Source: an uncultured bacterium (GTDB taxonomy: Bacteria > Cyanobacteriota > Vampirovibrionia > Gastranaerophilales > Gastranaerophilaceae). From it: a DNA stretch of 64,000 nucleotides. The notes below the pieces were generated by a model. That model was not told the DNA's origin, did no database searches, and worked only from the letters and a program-made list of their open reading frames with translations. Location of the stretch: assembly GCA_902779645.1 (NCBI GenBank), contig CACZCH010000013.1:1-64000 (forward strand). Direction: 5' to 3'. Both the position numbers and the translations under genes were made by a program. Position 1 is the first letter of the stretch, and every line of letters starts with the position of its first letter. Shown one piece after another: positions 1-8,209 of the stretch.

Positions 1-142
1 TGACTTAATAAATCAACATTTTATTTTCACTGCAAACTGTAAAAATGCTTAAGCCACATTTTTTAGTAACCAAGTTCTGAACTCGTCAACTCTGGCGTAT
101 TTTTTGTGCCAAAAATTCAAACAGTCGCAAAAAAGATAGTAG

Positions 143-186
143 GTCGTGTTGGATAGTTTAATCCAACACGACAATATTTTTTTTGA
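143..186 (+). terminator. Rho-independent terminator
   Basis: A perfect 12-bp inverted repeat (GTCGTGTTGGAT, six-base loop, ATCCAACACGAC) is followed by AATA and a run of eight T. It reads as an intrinsic terminator on the + strand, for a gene that lies outside the window to the left. Confidence 0.7.
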
Positions 187-284
187 TGTCGTGTTCAATG
201 ACAATTGTTGAACACTACTTACAGGTTAAAAACTACAGGATACCATTATAGCAAAATTTTTTATTTTCAAGTTTTGTAATAACT

Positions 285-1010
285 ATGAAAATAAATCATA
301 CTATAAAATTTGGATTCAACTACAATACACATTTTTACGGAAAACACACTTATGCAAATCTTGTTGAAAAACTTTCAACAAGAGATATATATTCTGACAC
401 TAAGGCTGAAGAATTTGTTGAATTAAGAAATATTTATAATAATTTGTGGAAAGAAATAGGTTTACCTGAAAATCTGAAACCAAGAATACAATATAAAGCA
501 ATGCTATCAAATATGGCTTTTTCTATTCAAGATTATAAAATTTATGTTGAGAAAAGATTATCTCCTTTTAAAATGAACCTTAGAAATAAATCCGGAAAAA
601 ATAAATCAATATTAAGACATGAAATAGAACACGTTAAACAAATTTGGGATATTGTCAGACTTGTCGGAGCAGATAATATGGCTGAGGAATTGGGTACAAA
701 TCTCAAGTGGCTAAATATAGAAGTATCACCCAGTTTGTTGAAAAATTTTCAAGAAATAGAAAAAACTCTGGGAAAAATTTTACCTTCATCAAAAGAATAT
801 GTTAAAGCACAACAATATTTAAAAGCATTAAGAAATTATCCTGACACAAGTCAGTACTATGGAATAAGTATAAAAGAATTGAGGGAGCATATAAAATACA
901 AAAACAATTTGCTTGAAAAAGAAGCAAGAAACGAAGCAGCAAAATATAAACCAAAGTGGACAAAAACTTTCAAAATAGTAATAAAAGAATTTATTAAATT
1001 AATAAAATAG
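285..1010 (+). CDS. Unrecognised protein with an HExxH motif
   Basis: A 241-residue, Lys/Asn-rich protein that I do not recognise. Residues 112-116 read HEIEH, inside RHEIEHVKQ, which matches the HExxH zinc-ligand motif of metallopeptidases. A third ligand cannot be assigned with confidence. There is no signal peptide or membrane segment. The N-terminus contains IKFGFN at residues 7-12, one instance of a short motif seen near the start of several unrelated proteins here. The ATG has no clear Shine-Dalgarno sequence. The gene stands alone between a terminator and a convergently transcribed pair. Peptidase activity is only a suggestion from the motif. Confidence 0.7.
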   Translation: MKINHTIKFGFNYNTHFYGKHTYANLVEKLSTRDIYSDTKAEEFVELRNIYNNLWKEIGLPENLKPRIQYKAMLSNMAFSIQDYKIYVEKRLSPFKMNLRNKSGKNKSILRHEIEHVKQIWDIVRLVGADNMAEELGTNLKWLNIEVSPSLLKNFQEIEKTLGKILPSSKEYVKAQQYLKALRNYPDTSQYYGISIKELREHIKYKNNLLEKEARNEAAKYKPKWTKTFKIVIKEFIKLIK

Positions 1011-1287
1011 CATTTTCAAAATTCCTGTTCAGACCGACTGTTATTATATTTTGTTATCTTGTTTCGGAATCTGAATTCTTGCAAGACACTGAAACGCGCC
1101 TCGCATTAAACGGATATCGTTTACGCATTCCTCCTCTGCTCGGCTTGTTTAGGGTGACAGTTTATTTAACGAGTGACCAAGACAATCGCGCCAGATGTAA
1201 ATAAAAAAGGATTGGTTCATTATTCCAATACTTTTTATAATATTTTGTTATTGTTGGGATAGAAATCTCAATCTACTTGCTTGCTAT

Positions 1288-1731
1288 TTATTGATTGTCA
1301 TTATCTGATAACATTTCATCAATATATTTTTGTTCAATTTTTCTATCAGATTTTTCAAAATGTCCATCTAAGTCATTATCATAATAATTTTGAGTTCCAT
1401 AAGTACTAAAACCTTGTAGGCATATTTTACGTGCATCCGCAAAACCATCACCATCATAATCAATTAAAACATCACTTCGTATTATAGTATCAGAATTTTT
1501 ATATCTATGAAAAATGCAAAAATCTTTTCTGCCATCAAGGTGTGTATGAACACTTATTTCACCATATTTAGAATTATAGACATCAGCATGACTGCCATCA
1601 CAATAAGTATCTCTTCTATTAAAAGTAAACTCATCTACTTTTGGCATAAGAATATTACCAGATTTACTTGTAAAACCTTTAAGTATAGCTTCCTCGTTAG
1701 CCAAGTGTGTATATCTTTTGGTATTATTCAA
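1288..1731 (-). CDS. Small protein with EF-hand-like Asp loops
   Basis: A 147-residue protein of unknown function. Two Asp-rich segments, DYDGDGFADARK and DNDLDGHFEKSD, in the C-terminal half fit the D-x-D-x-D-G calcium-loop pattern of EF-hand and dockerin-type motifs. The start is a TTG with an AGG touching it, which is weak. The frame stays open upstream and overlaps the end of the preceding gene (8 bp from stop to start), so this is either translationally coupled to that gene or its frameshifted C-terminus. No signal peptide. Confidence 0.55.
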   Translation of the reverse strand: MNNTKRYTHLANEEAILKGFTSKSGNILMPKVDEFTFNRRDTYCDGSHADVYNSKYGEISVHTHLDGRKDFCIFHRYKNSDTIIRSDVLIDYDGDGFADARKICLQGFSTYGTQNYYDNDLDGHFEKSDRKIEQKYIDEMLSDNDNQ

Positions 1732-1739
1732 CCTGTTTG

Positions 1740-3071
1740 CTATGAAAATTGTATATATTTACCATCAAGATCACCGTATATGTCTAGTTTTTTTATAATC
1801 TCTTTATTATAACTGGTTATATCTATAATTTTAGGAATCTCATTCCCGCTTTGTTTCATATTAGCTAAGCCCGTTTGTAAACAATTCAATAACTTTATTA
1901 TGTCCGGATATTTTTTGTCAAAAAATATTCTTGTTCCATATTCTTTTTCTATTGCATTTAATAAATGTACTATTTCATTTGATTTTGAATTATTTTTATT
2001 GTTTTTGATTAATTTTGAAATAAAATATTTATTCCATAAATATTGATTAATAGATTTTTCATCAGGATTATTATTTATAAAATTTTTTATGTATTCAAAA
2101 TTTGAATATTTTTCAAAATGTTTATCATTGAAAGACTTGAGTTCATTTTTGCTTTCATTAAATATTTTATATCCTTTTCGCTTCTTCGATAAATATCTGC
2201 TAATTTCTTCTTTATGATTTTTTATTTCTTCAGTATTCTTATTTGAAATGTCATTTTTTAAATATTTTAACAATATGTGATATAAATCATAATGTTGATC
2301 AATATTATGTTGATAAGAATATAGAGGAGAATATTTTGAATCAGCTATATTTACGGCATCAAGTAAAAGATTGTTTTTTATTATACTGTCATAAGTCTCT
2401 TGAGGCGATTTATCAATTGTAGACGTGATTGAATTAAAGATGTGTTTTTTAATCGTTGAATCTTTACAGGCTTTATATTTTATAAGGAAATCATTCAGCG
2501 TAGTTAAGATCTCTTTTGCATTTTCTTCAAATGTATAATATGAGGTATTTCTTACTTTTACTAGAATTTTTTTCAGAACGGTATCTTTTATTTCTAAAAT
2601 ATTTTTATTTAATAATTTATAGGAGTCTAAATTTTTTATGTCTTTTATTTGGTTTAAATAGGTATAATGATTTGGATACAAAGTTGTATACTTATTACTT
2701 TCTACATTTGGTTTATCCAAAATATTTTCCATAAATTCAACATCAGTGTTTATCATAAACGCTGTTGATACATTACTTTCTCTATCTTTAAATATCTCGG
2801 CTATACAACGGTTTAGTTCTGAGATTGCGGTCTTATCAGTACACATTTTTAGTTTTTGTATAACTTCGTACAAATAAGAAACATAGTTTTCTAATTTATT
2901 ATAATTATTTCCTATTAACGTATAATATGGTTTATTAAGTGCAATCTTAAAAAATTTTTTTTGCTGTGGTACTTGTATTTCATTGATAGATTTTTTTGCT
3001 TGATTATATATTTCTGTTTTTTTTACTCTACGTAATATTGTAGGATTTTTTGGGATCTGTATTTTTAACAT
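1740..3071 (-). CDS. Unrecognised Lys/Asn-rich 443-residue protein
   Basis: I do not recognise this protein. It is hydrophilic, strongly Lys/Asn/Ile-rich, mostly predicted helix, and has no signal peptide or membrane segment. Its last residues (YGDLDGKYIQFS) resemble the Asp-Gly loops of the next gene downstream. The two lie 8 bp apart in one transcription unit, which raises the possibility of a single protein broken by a frameshift near the stop codon. The region upstream (3072-3299) is a divergent promoter region. Confidence 0.65.
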   Translation of the reverse strand: MLKIQIPKNPTILRRVKKTEIYNQAKKSINEIQVPQQKKFFKIALNKPYYTLIGNNYNKLENYVSYLYEVIQKLKMCTDKTAISELNRCIAEIFKDRESNVSTAFMINTDVEFMENILDKPNVESNKYTTLYPNHYTYLNQIKDIKNLDSYKLLNKNILEIKDTVLKKILVKVRNTSYYTFEENAKEILTTLNDFLIKYKACKDSTIKKHIFNSITSTIDKSPQETYDSIIKNNLLLDAVNIADSKYSPLYSYQHNIDQHYDLYHILLKYLKNDISNKNTEEIKNHKEEISRYLSKKRKGYKIFNESKNELKSFNDKHFEKYSNFEYIKNFINNNPDEKSINQYLWNKYFISKLIKNNKNNSKSNEIVHLLNAIEKEYGTRIFFDKKYPDIIKLLNCLQTGLANMKQSGNEIPKIIDITSYNKEIIKKLDIYGDLDGKYIQFS

Positions 3072-3299
3072 AATAATTTACGACGCTATTTATTTTCGTG
3101 ACTGATACATGCATGTATATATTACAAATAATATGATATATCAATAGCTCAAAATGTATTCTTAACAAATATCTAATTGTGATTGTTAATATAAGTATTA
3201 TCTAATCAAATTGTATATTCGTTGAACTACTTTTAAAGTAGCAAAATTTTATTTTACGGGTTTTATATTATGATATATATAAAAATAAAAGGAGAATAT

Positions 3300-3695
3300 A
3301 TGCAGATAGAAAAATGTAAAATCGGAAATTTAAATATAAACTTTGAATCAAAAAATACATTTTTGCAAAAAGCAAAAAAAGCAAGATATTCTGCAAAAGA
3401 ACATTATTATAAAAGCTTGCATAACGAGGCAAAAGCAAGAATGTTTTATAAAAAATTTAGTAAGGCTGAAGATGAATTATTTTGTTCAGATAGAGATGAT
3501 ATTTTTTCTTTTTGTAAATCTTTTATAAAAATGGCATACAGAAAAATTCAAAGTGTTATCTATGATACAAAAGCATTTTCTGAATTCCCAAACAGGTTTA
3601 CAGAATCCGATAAATGTTCGGATATAGAACATAGGTATTATAAAATAAAGAAGAATTATATAAACAAAAATAATAAAAAATGGTTTAGGCCCTAA
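3300..3695 (+). CDS. Small basic protein of unknown function
   Basis: A 131-residue, very Lys-rich protein with an AK/KA-rich helical stretch (residues about 20-60). I chose the ATG at 3300 because AAAGGAG lies 6-7 nt upstream; an earlier in-frame ATG at 3270 has no ribosome site. The N-terminus has NINFESK, similar in position and shape to the short F-[KRE] motif of other unrecognised proteins in this window. It stands between the divergent gene on its left and the deaminase gene 60 bp downstream. Confidence 0.6.
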   Translation: MQIEKCKIGNLNINFESKNTFLQKAKKARYSAKEHYYKSLHNEAKARMFYKKFSKAEDELFCSDRDDIFSFCKSFIKMAYRKIQSVIYDTKAFSEFPNRFTESDKCSDIEHRYYKIKKNYINKNNKKWFRP

Positions 3696-3755
3696 TTATA
3701 CACCATTCACAGACAATTATTTGCAAGTTAAATAATCTTATATTAATATAAAGTT

Positions 3756-4307
3756 ATGGAAATCCTTGATAAAAAAACAAAAATTATATCTAATGAGCCG
3801 ATTGATGTAGTAAAAGTAGAAAGAGCCTGTGAAATAATATCCGGTCTGCAGAAAGATATAAAATTGTTTTCATCAAAGGGCGCGGGCCCTTTTGTAGCAG
3901 CAATATACGATGATAAAGGCAATGAACTTGTAAAAACCTGTAATTCTGTTGTAGAAGAAATCTGCTCTCATAACCATGCAGAAGTCAATGCAATAAGAGA
4001 GATTGAGAAACGTTTAGGTACTTATGATTTATCATCATACAATTTGAGTCTTTATATAACTGCGGAACCTTGCATGATGTGTATTGGCGCAATTATGTGG
4101 TCAGGGATAAAAAATGTTTATTATGGCGTACCTTCAAAAACAGTCGAAAAAATTACCGGTTTTGATGAAGGTTTTAAACCTGATTGGATAGAAGAATTTA
4201 GAAAACGCGGTATAACGGTATATGGAAATATCCTACCGGAACTTGGCGAAGAAGCACTCAAAGATTATGTAGAGAACGGGCACAAAGTTTATAAACCTAA
4301 GCGATAA
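3756..4307 (+). CDS. Nucleoside deaminase (guanine deaminase / TadA-like)
   Basis: A 183-residue member of the cytidine/deoxycytidylate deaminase superfamily. Zinc site: HAEVNAI gives the His ligand and catalytic Glu, and PCMMCIGAIMWS gives the two Cys ligands. The C-terminal part (FDEGFKPDWIEEF, then ...RGITVYG) is closer to bacterial guanine deaminases than to the shorter tRNA adenosine deaminase TadA. The family hydrolytically removes an amino group from a base or nucleoside. A deaminase of guanine-type substrates is the best guess; the exact substrate cannot be read from sequence. It converges on the next gene with a 1-bp gap. Confidence 0.85.
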   Translation: MEILDKKTKIISNEPIDVVKVERACEIISGLQKDIKLFSSKGAGPFVAAIYDDKGNELVKTCNSVVEEICSHNHAEVNAIREIEKRLGTYDLSSYNLSLYITAEPCMMCIGAIMWSGIKNVYYGVPSKTVEKITGFDEGFKPDWIEEFRKRGITVYGNILPELGEEALKDYVENGHKVYKPKR

Positions 4308-4308
4308 T

Positions 4309-5022
4309 TTATTGTTTTAATTCTTTGTAAGTCTTTATTGCATTTATTAATTTTGAATTGTTTTGTATCTGATAAATTCTAATTAGAGCCCAGCGTGCGG
4401 TTTTATCAGCTTGTTCTTCATTTATGTCACCTGCATTGCAAGCATTTTTAATATTCTTGTCAATAACATTGTACAGATGAATCATCGTTTTATTTGTCAT
4501 TCTGTGAATCGGTCTGATAAAGTAATCGGCAATTCCGCCCGTATGGTATTCTAGAGTTCTGTATAGAGTTTTAATAATATCTTTTGATGTTCTCAGTTCA
4601 TAATCTAAAAAAAATGTAATACCGTCGATTGAACCGTGACGGTATACATAAGATTTTATTGCATCAAGTTTGTCTTTTGGAAGAAAGTCTAATCCATTTA
4701 TTTTGGTTATAGAATTTTCCGCATTTTTTATATAATTATCGACTTCACACGGTTCTATGTCTAAAGTTTTAGCAAGCAGAATTTTATCACCGCGCTTTGT
4801 AAATGAGTTTTTAATCGGTTTAAATTTTTGCAGTGGTCTGTTTTCCATTAAAACTTTAAAATCAAGTCCCGATAGTTTAACATCCAGCGCGCGCCGAATT
4901 TCAGTTTTGTTTTGACGCATAAATTCTGTCTTTTGGGCTTGAGAAATCTTATTAGAGGTTAAAACTTCATAAACTTTATTTAAAGTAATCGGTGATACTG
5001 AATTAACTGCAGAAACTTCCAT
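4309..5022 (-). CDS. Unrecognised lineage-specific protein
   Basis: A 237-residue soluble protein that I cannot assign. It starts MEVSAVNSVSPITLNKVYEV, with the low-complexity Ser/Asn/Val N-terminus typical of the unassigned proteins here, followed by mostly helical sequence. No catalytic motif, signal peptide or membrane segment is visible. It is divergent from the FkbH-like gene (98 bp between starts) and convergent with the deaminase gene. Confidence 0.65.
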   Translation of the reverse strand: MEVSAVNSVSPITLNKVYEVLTSNKISQAQKTEFMRQNKTEIRRALDVKLSGLDFKVLMENRPLQKFKPIKNSFTKRGDKILLAKTLDIEPCEVDNYIKNAENSITKINGLDFLPKDKLDAIKSYVYRHGSIDGITFFLDYELRTSKDIIKTLYRTLEYHTGGIADYFIRPIHRMTNKTMIHLYNVIDKNIKNACNAGDINEEQADKTARWALIRIYQIQNNSKLINAIKTYKELKQ

Positions 5023-5120
5023 AATTTTAGTATTCTATATATTATTTTTTTAGTCAAGCTTATTGTTACATAGTTAATAATTTGCTCTATTTTTAACAAA
5101 GTGGTACGCTTGACTATAAG

Positions 5121-6917
5121 ATGTATAAAGATTTTGATATAACAAAAACAAAACTTATAATATGGGATTTGGACGATACTTTTTGGGAAGGAACTCTTTC
5201 AGAAGGCGGAATTAAGTTTAAAGAAGAAAATTTACGTCTTGTAGAAGAACTTATTACAAAAGGAATTATGAATTCTATTTGTTCAAAAAATGATTCTATC
5301 AGAGTAAAATCAGAATTTATAATTCATGGATATATAAGGCAGTGGCAGTCTTTTGTTTTCCCTTCTATTAATTGGACCGCAAAGGGACAACGGGTAAAAA
5401 GTATTATAGATTCAATGCAGTTGAGGGAAGAAAATGTTATTGTAATAGATGATAATATTACAAATATTCAGGAGATAAAGTATTATTGTCCAAAAATTAT
5501 GTCGGCAACTCCTAATCAAATTCCTAAAATCGCAAAAGAATTGTATCTTTTGAATGAATATGATTTGGAACATGTTCGGCTTAGACAATACAAAGTTCTC
5601 GAAGCAAAAAACAGGGACAAACTTTTATCAAATTCTTCTAATGAAGAGTTTTTGAAAAACAGTGAAATTAAAATTTGTATAAAACGTGATTGTGCTGATA
5701 ATATAGAGAGAATAGAACGTCTTATTTTAAGGACAAATCAGCTTAATTTTACAAAAAAAAGAGTAAATCAGGAAATTTTAAAAAGATTATTTTCACAACC
5801 TGAAAAATATGATTCGGCATATATAATTGCAGAGGACAAGTACGGCAGTTACGGGATTTGCGGATTTTATGTTCTTGATAAGACTGCAAATTCTTTGGAG
5901 CACTTTCTCTTTTCTTGCAGAATAATGAATATGGGCATAGAACAGTTTGTGTATAATTATCTAAATTCACCCAAAATTCAAATTATACCTCCGGTGTCTT
6001 CAAATCTAGGCGATAAAGTTGATTGGATAGAGATAGTTGAAAATTTGGAATTGATTAAGCCTGCTTCAAAAAATGAAACTGATTTGAATATATTATTCAA
6101 GGGTGCATGTGATTTATATTCAACTGTAAGTTATATTGATGGTGATTGTAACATTGATACAGAGTTCCCATATTGGAATAAAAAACTTTTGTACATATCA
6201 TCACATACTCATCCTGCTTTTATTGAACAGACTAACCGTTTATCAAAGGAAGAACTAATAGGTTTGACTGAAGAATTTCCAAACCCCCAGCCGGAAGAAT
6301 TTGAAACGGAATTTTTTAATCCAAAATATAAAGTTGTAGTTTTAAGTCTTTTGCAGGCAACATTTAGAGGAATATATATAAACAAACAAAACGGACATTA
6401 TGCAGAGTATGGATTTACGAGTTGTGATGTTACCGATGAAAAGAATTGGGATAGAGTTTTAGCGGAAATCCCGGACGAGTATAAAGACCAAAATAGACAG
6501 GTTTTAAGAGAATTCAGTGAGAATTATGTTTTTGCCGGAAATCCGCCGATTGAGCTTTTGATGAAAAATTTAAAATATATAAGAGAAAATTTGAGTAAGG
6601 ATACAAACTTAATTTTGATATTAGGAAGCGAAGTTGATACCAAGAAGATGCTTAGCGGTTATGAGGGAGTTTGTGAACAGCATTTTGTTTTGAATAAGTA
6701 TGTAAGAGAATTTGCAAAACAATATGAGAATGTTGATATCGTTGAAATTACTGATTTAATAACGAGTGATGATGATTATACGGATTGTATAAACCATTTT
6801 TCAAGAAGAGTGTATGCTGAGATTGCGCGGAAAATAATCGACATAATAAATAAAACCCTTGGGAAAGAGTATTTGTTTCTAAAAACAGAGAACGAATCTC
6901 ATTTATGTACGGTTTAA
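5121..6917 (+). CDS. FkbH-like HAD-IIIC protein with SGNH-like C-terminal domain
   Basis: A 598-residue two-domain protein. The N-terminal part (about 1-310) is a HAD-IIIC/FkbH-type domain: nucleophile motif DLDDT at residues 16-20, then IDDNITNIQEI at motif IV, then the FkbH acetyltransferase-like region (RTNQLNFTKKR). The C-terminal part (about 325-598) looks like an SGNH hydrolase: GACDLYS at the start and DCINHFSRR near the end would supply the Ser/Asp/His-type blocks, but the first block has Cys where SGNH enzymes usually have Ser. FkbH proteins activate three-carbon acids or act on surface glycans. The neighbour galE supports a glycan role, which is inference. The gene abuts galE tail to tail with no gap. 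Confidence 0.75.
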   Translation: MYKDFDITKTKLIIWDLDDTFWEGTLSEGGIKFKEENLRLVEELITKGIMNSICSKNDSIRVKSEFIIHGYIRQWQSFVFPSINWTAKGQRVKSIIDSMQLREENVIVIDDNITNIQEIKYYCPKIMSATPNQIPKIAKELYLLNEYDLEHVRLRQYKVLEAKNRDKLLSNSSNEEFLKNSEIKICIKRDCADNIERIERLILRTNQLNFTKKRVNQEILKRLFSQPEKYDSAYIIAEDKYGSYGICGFYVLDKTANSLEHFLFSCRIMNMGIEQFVYNYLNSPKIQIIPPVSSNLGDKVDWIEIVENLELIKPASKNETDLNILFKGACDLYSTVSYIDGDCNIDTEFPYWNKKLLYISSHTHPAFIEQTNRLSKEELIGLTEEFPNPQPEEFETEFFNPKYKVVVLSLLQATFRGIYINKQNGHYAEYGFTSCDVTDEKNWDRVLAEIPDEYKDQNRQVLREFSENYVFAGNPPIELLMKNLKYIRENLSKDTNLILILGSEVDTKKMLSGYEGVCEQHFVLNKYVREFAKQYENVDIVEITDLITSDDDYTDCINHFSRRVYAEIARKIIDIINKTLGKEYLFLKTENESHLCTV

Positions 6918-7910
6918 TTATAAAAGTGTTTGTAGCTTTTCTTCCCATTTATACGCGGTAGTAATACTATCTTCAATTGTTCTTAAGGGTTTCCAGCCGA
7001 GAGTTGTTTTTACTTTGTTTGCATTAGCATACAATGCTTCCGCATCACCGTCTCTTCTTGCTGTAATTTCTACTTCTATTTTTTTGTCCAGCACTTTTTC
7101 GCAAGCTTTAAATATTGTTTTAACACTATCTCCCTGTTCAGTTCCCAGATTGAATTCGTTAGACTTATTTTCTTTTCTTAAGTATTCAAGAGCAAGCCTA
7201 TGTGCTTCTGCTAAATCTTCAACGTTAACATAATCTCTAATACAGGTTCCGTCAGGGGTGTTGTAGTCATCTCCAAAAATTTTGAATACTTTTCCTTCTC
7301 CAAATGTTGATTTAACGATATTTGGTATTAAATGAGTTTCCGGTTCATGCCATTCTCCGACTCTGCAGTTTTTATCACAGCCTGCAACGTTAAAATACCT
7401 AAGCTTGATTGATTTTAGACCGTATGCTTTATCATAATCTTTCATAATCATCTCAACCATAAGTTTTGATGTTCCATAAGGACTTATCGGAGCTTGAGGG
7501 TGTTTTTCATCAACAGGTACGTATTGAGGGTTACCATAAGTTGCACAAGTCGATGAGAAAACAATTTTCTTGCAGTTATATTTAACCATTGTATCCAAAA
7601 GGTTAAGAGTTCCAAAAGTATTATTTCTGTAGTATTTAGCGGGGTTTTCTACTGATTCTCCGACAAGAGCAAATGCTGCAAAATGGACAACCGCTTCAAT
7701 ATCGTATTTTGAAAAAACTTTATCAATATCATCGATGTTTCTTAAGTCACCTTTTTCAAATTTAACATCTCCGATTTTTTGAAGCGCTTGTACAATTTCA
7801 ATATGCCCGTTTTCAAGGCTGTCAAAAATAACAATTTTTTCTCCTGCATTAATTAGGTTTATTACAGTGTGACTTCCTATATATCCGGCTCCGCCTGTTA
7901 CTAGAATCAT
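6918..7910 (-). CDS. galE: UDP-glucose 4-epimerase
   Basis: A 330-residue short-chain dehydrogenase fold enzyme that interconverts UDP-glucose and UDP-galactose using bound NAD. Visible features are the N-terminal Rossmann motif TGGAGYIGSH, the catalytic SST...YGTSK (YxxxK), RYFNVAG, and the C-terminal DGTCIRDYVNVEDLAEAH signature of GalE. Length is normal. AAAGGAG lies 8 nt before the ATG. It supplies UDP-galactose for surface glycans. It is monocistronic and convergent with the FkbH-like gene; its upstream region carries the 70-bp repeat. Confidence 0.95.
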   Translation of the reverse strand: MILVTGGAGYIGSHTVINLINAGEKIVIFDSLENGHIEIVQALQKIGDVKFEKGDLRNIDDIDKVFSKYDIEAVVHFAAFALVGESVENPAKYYRNNTFGTLNLLDTMVKYNCKKIVFSSTCATYGNPQYVPVDEKHPQAPISPYGTSKLMVEMIMKDYDKAYGLKSIKLRYFNVAGCDKNCRVGEWHEPETHLIPNIVKSTFGEGKVFKIFGDDYNTPDGTCIRDYVNVEDLAEAHRLALEYLRKENKSNEFNLGTEQGDSVKTIFKACEKVLDKKIEVEITARRDGDAEALYANANKVKTTLGWKPLRTIEDSITTAYKWEEKLQTLL

Positions 7911-7971
7911 TTTATGAACTCCTTTTTATATATAGCTTTATTATATCAAAAAATATAATGAAATAGAAATG

Positions 7972-8041
7972 AAATATGCTGCAATTCACTCTGACGAAGC
8001 AAAGGTGACTAAATGTCACGTTTGCTGAGAGGGGCGAACCC
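7972..8041. repeat. 70-bp hairpin repeat, copy A
   Basis: This matches 10684-10753 at 67 of 70 positions. It contains an 11-step inverted repeat at 7999-8025 (GCAAAGGTGAC, loop TAAAT, GTCACGTTTGC, one G-G mismatch) and ends in GGGGCGAACCCC, which on the minus strand is a GGGG-UUCG-CCCC hairpin. The left end, ATATGCTGCAATTC, is a diverged form of the tRNA-Phe 3' end found intact in copy B. It lies in the 299-bp gap between galE and the metallopeptidase gene. Confidence 0.8.
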
Positions 8042-8209
8042 CTTTGTAAAAGAACAGTCGGTTTGAGAAGAAAGAACAAGCATTTTGAGAATGTGAAATC
8101 CGAACCCACGAATTGTAACAATTTTTATTCAAATGTAACAATTTTGCCGAAAACATTAAAGTTTTTAGTTAAATATGCCGTTATATATGATGTAAGATAA
8201 GGATGTATT

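Noticed and set aside
7912-8121. Minus-strand frame similar to one at 10636-10893
   Set aside because: The shared peptide (SPLSANVTFSHLCF) comes from the 70-bp repeat and its hairpin, not from selection on a protein.
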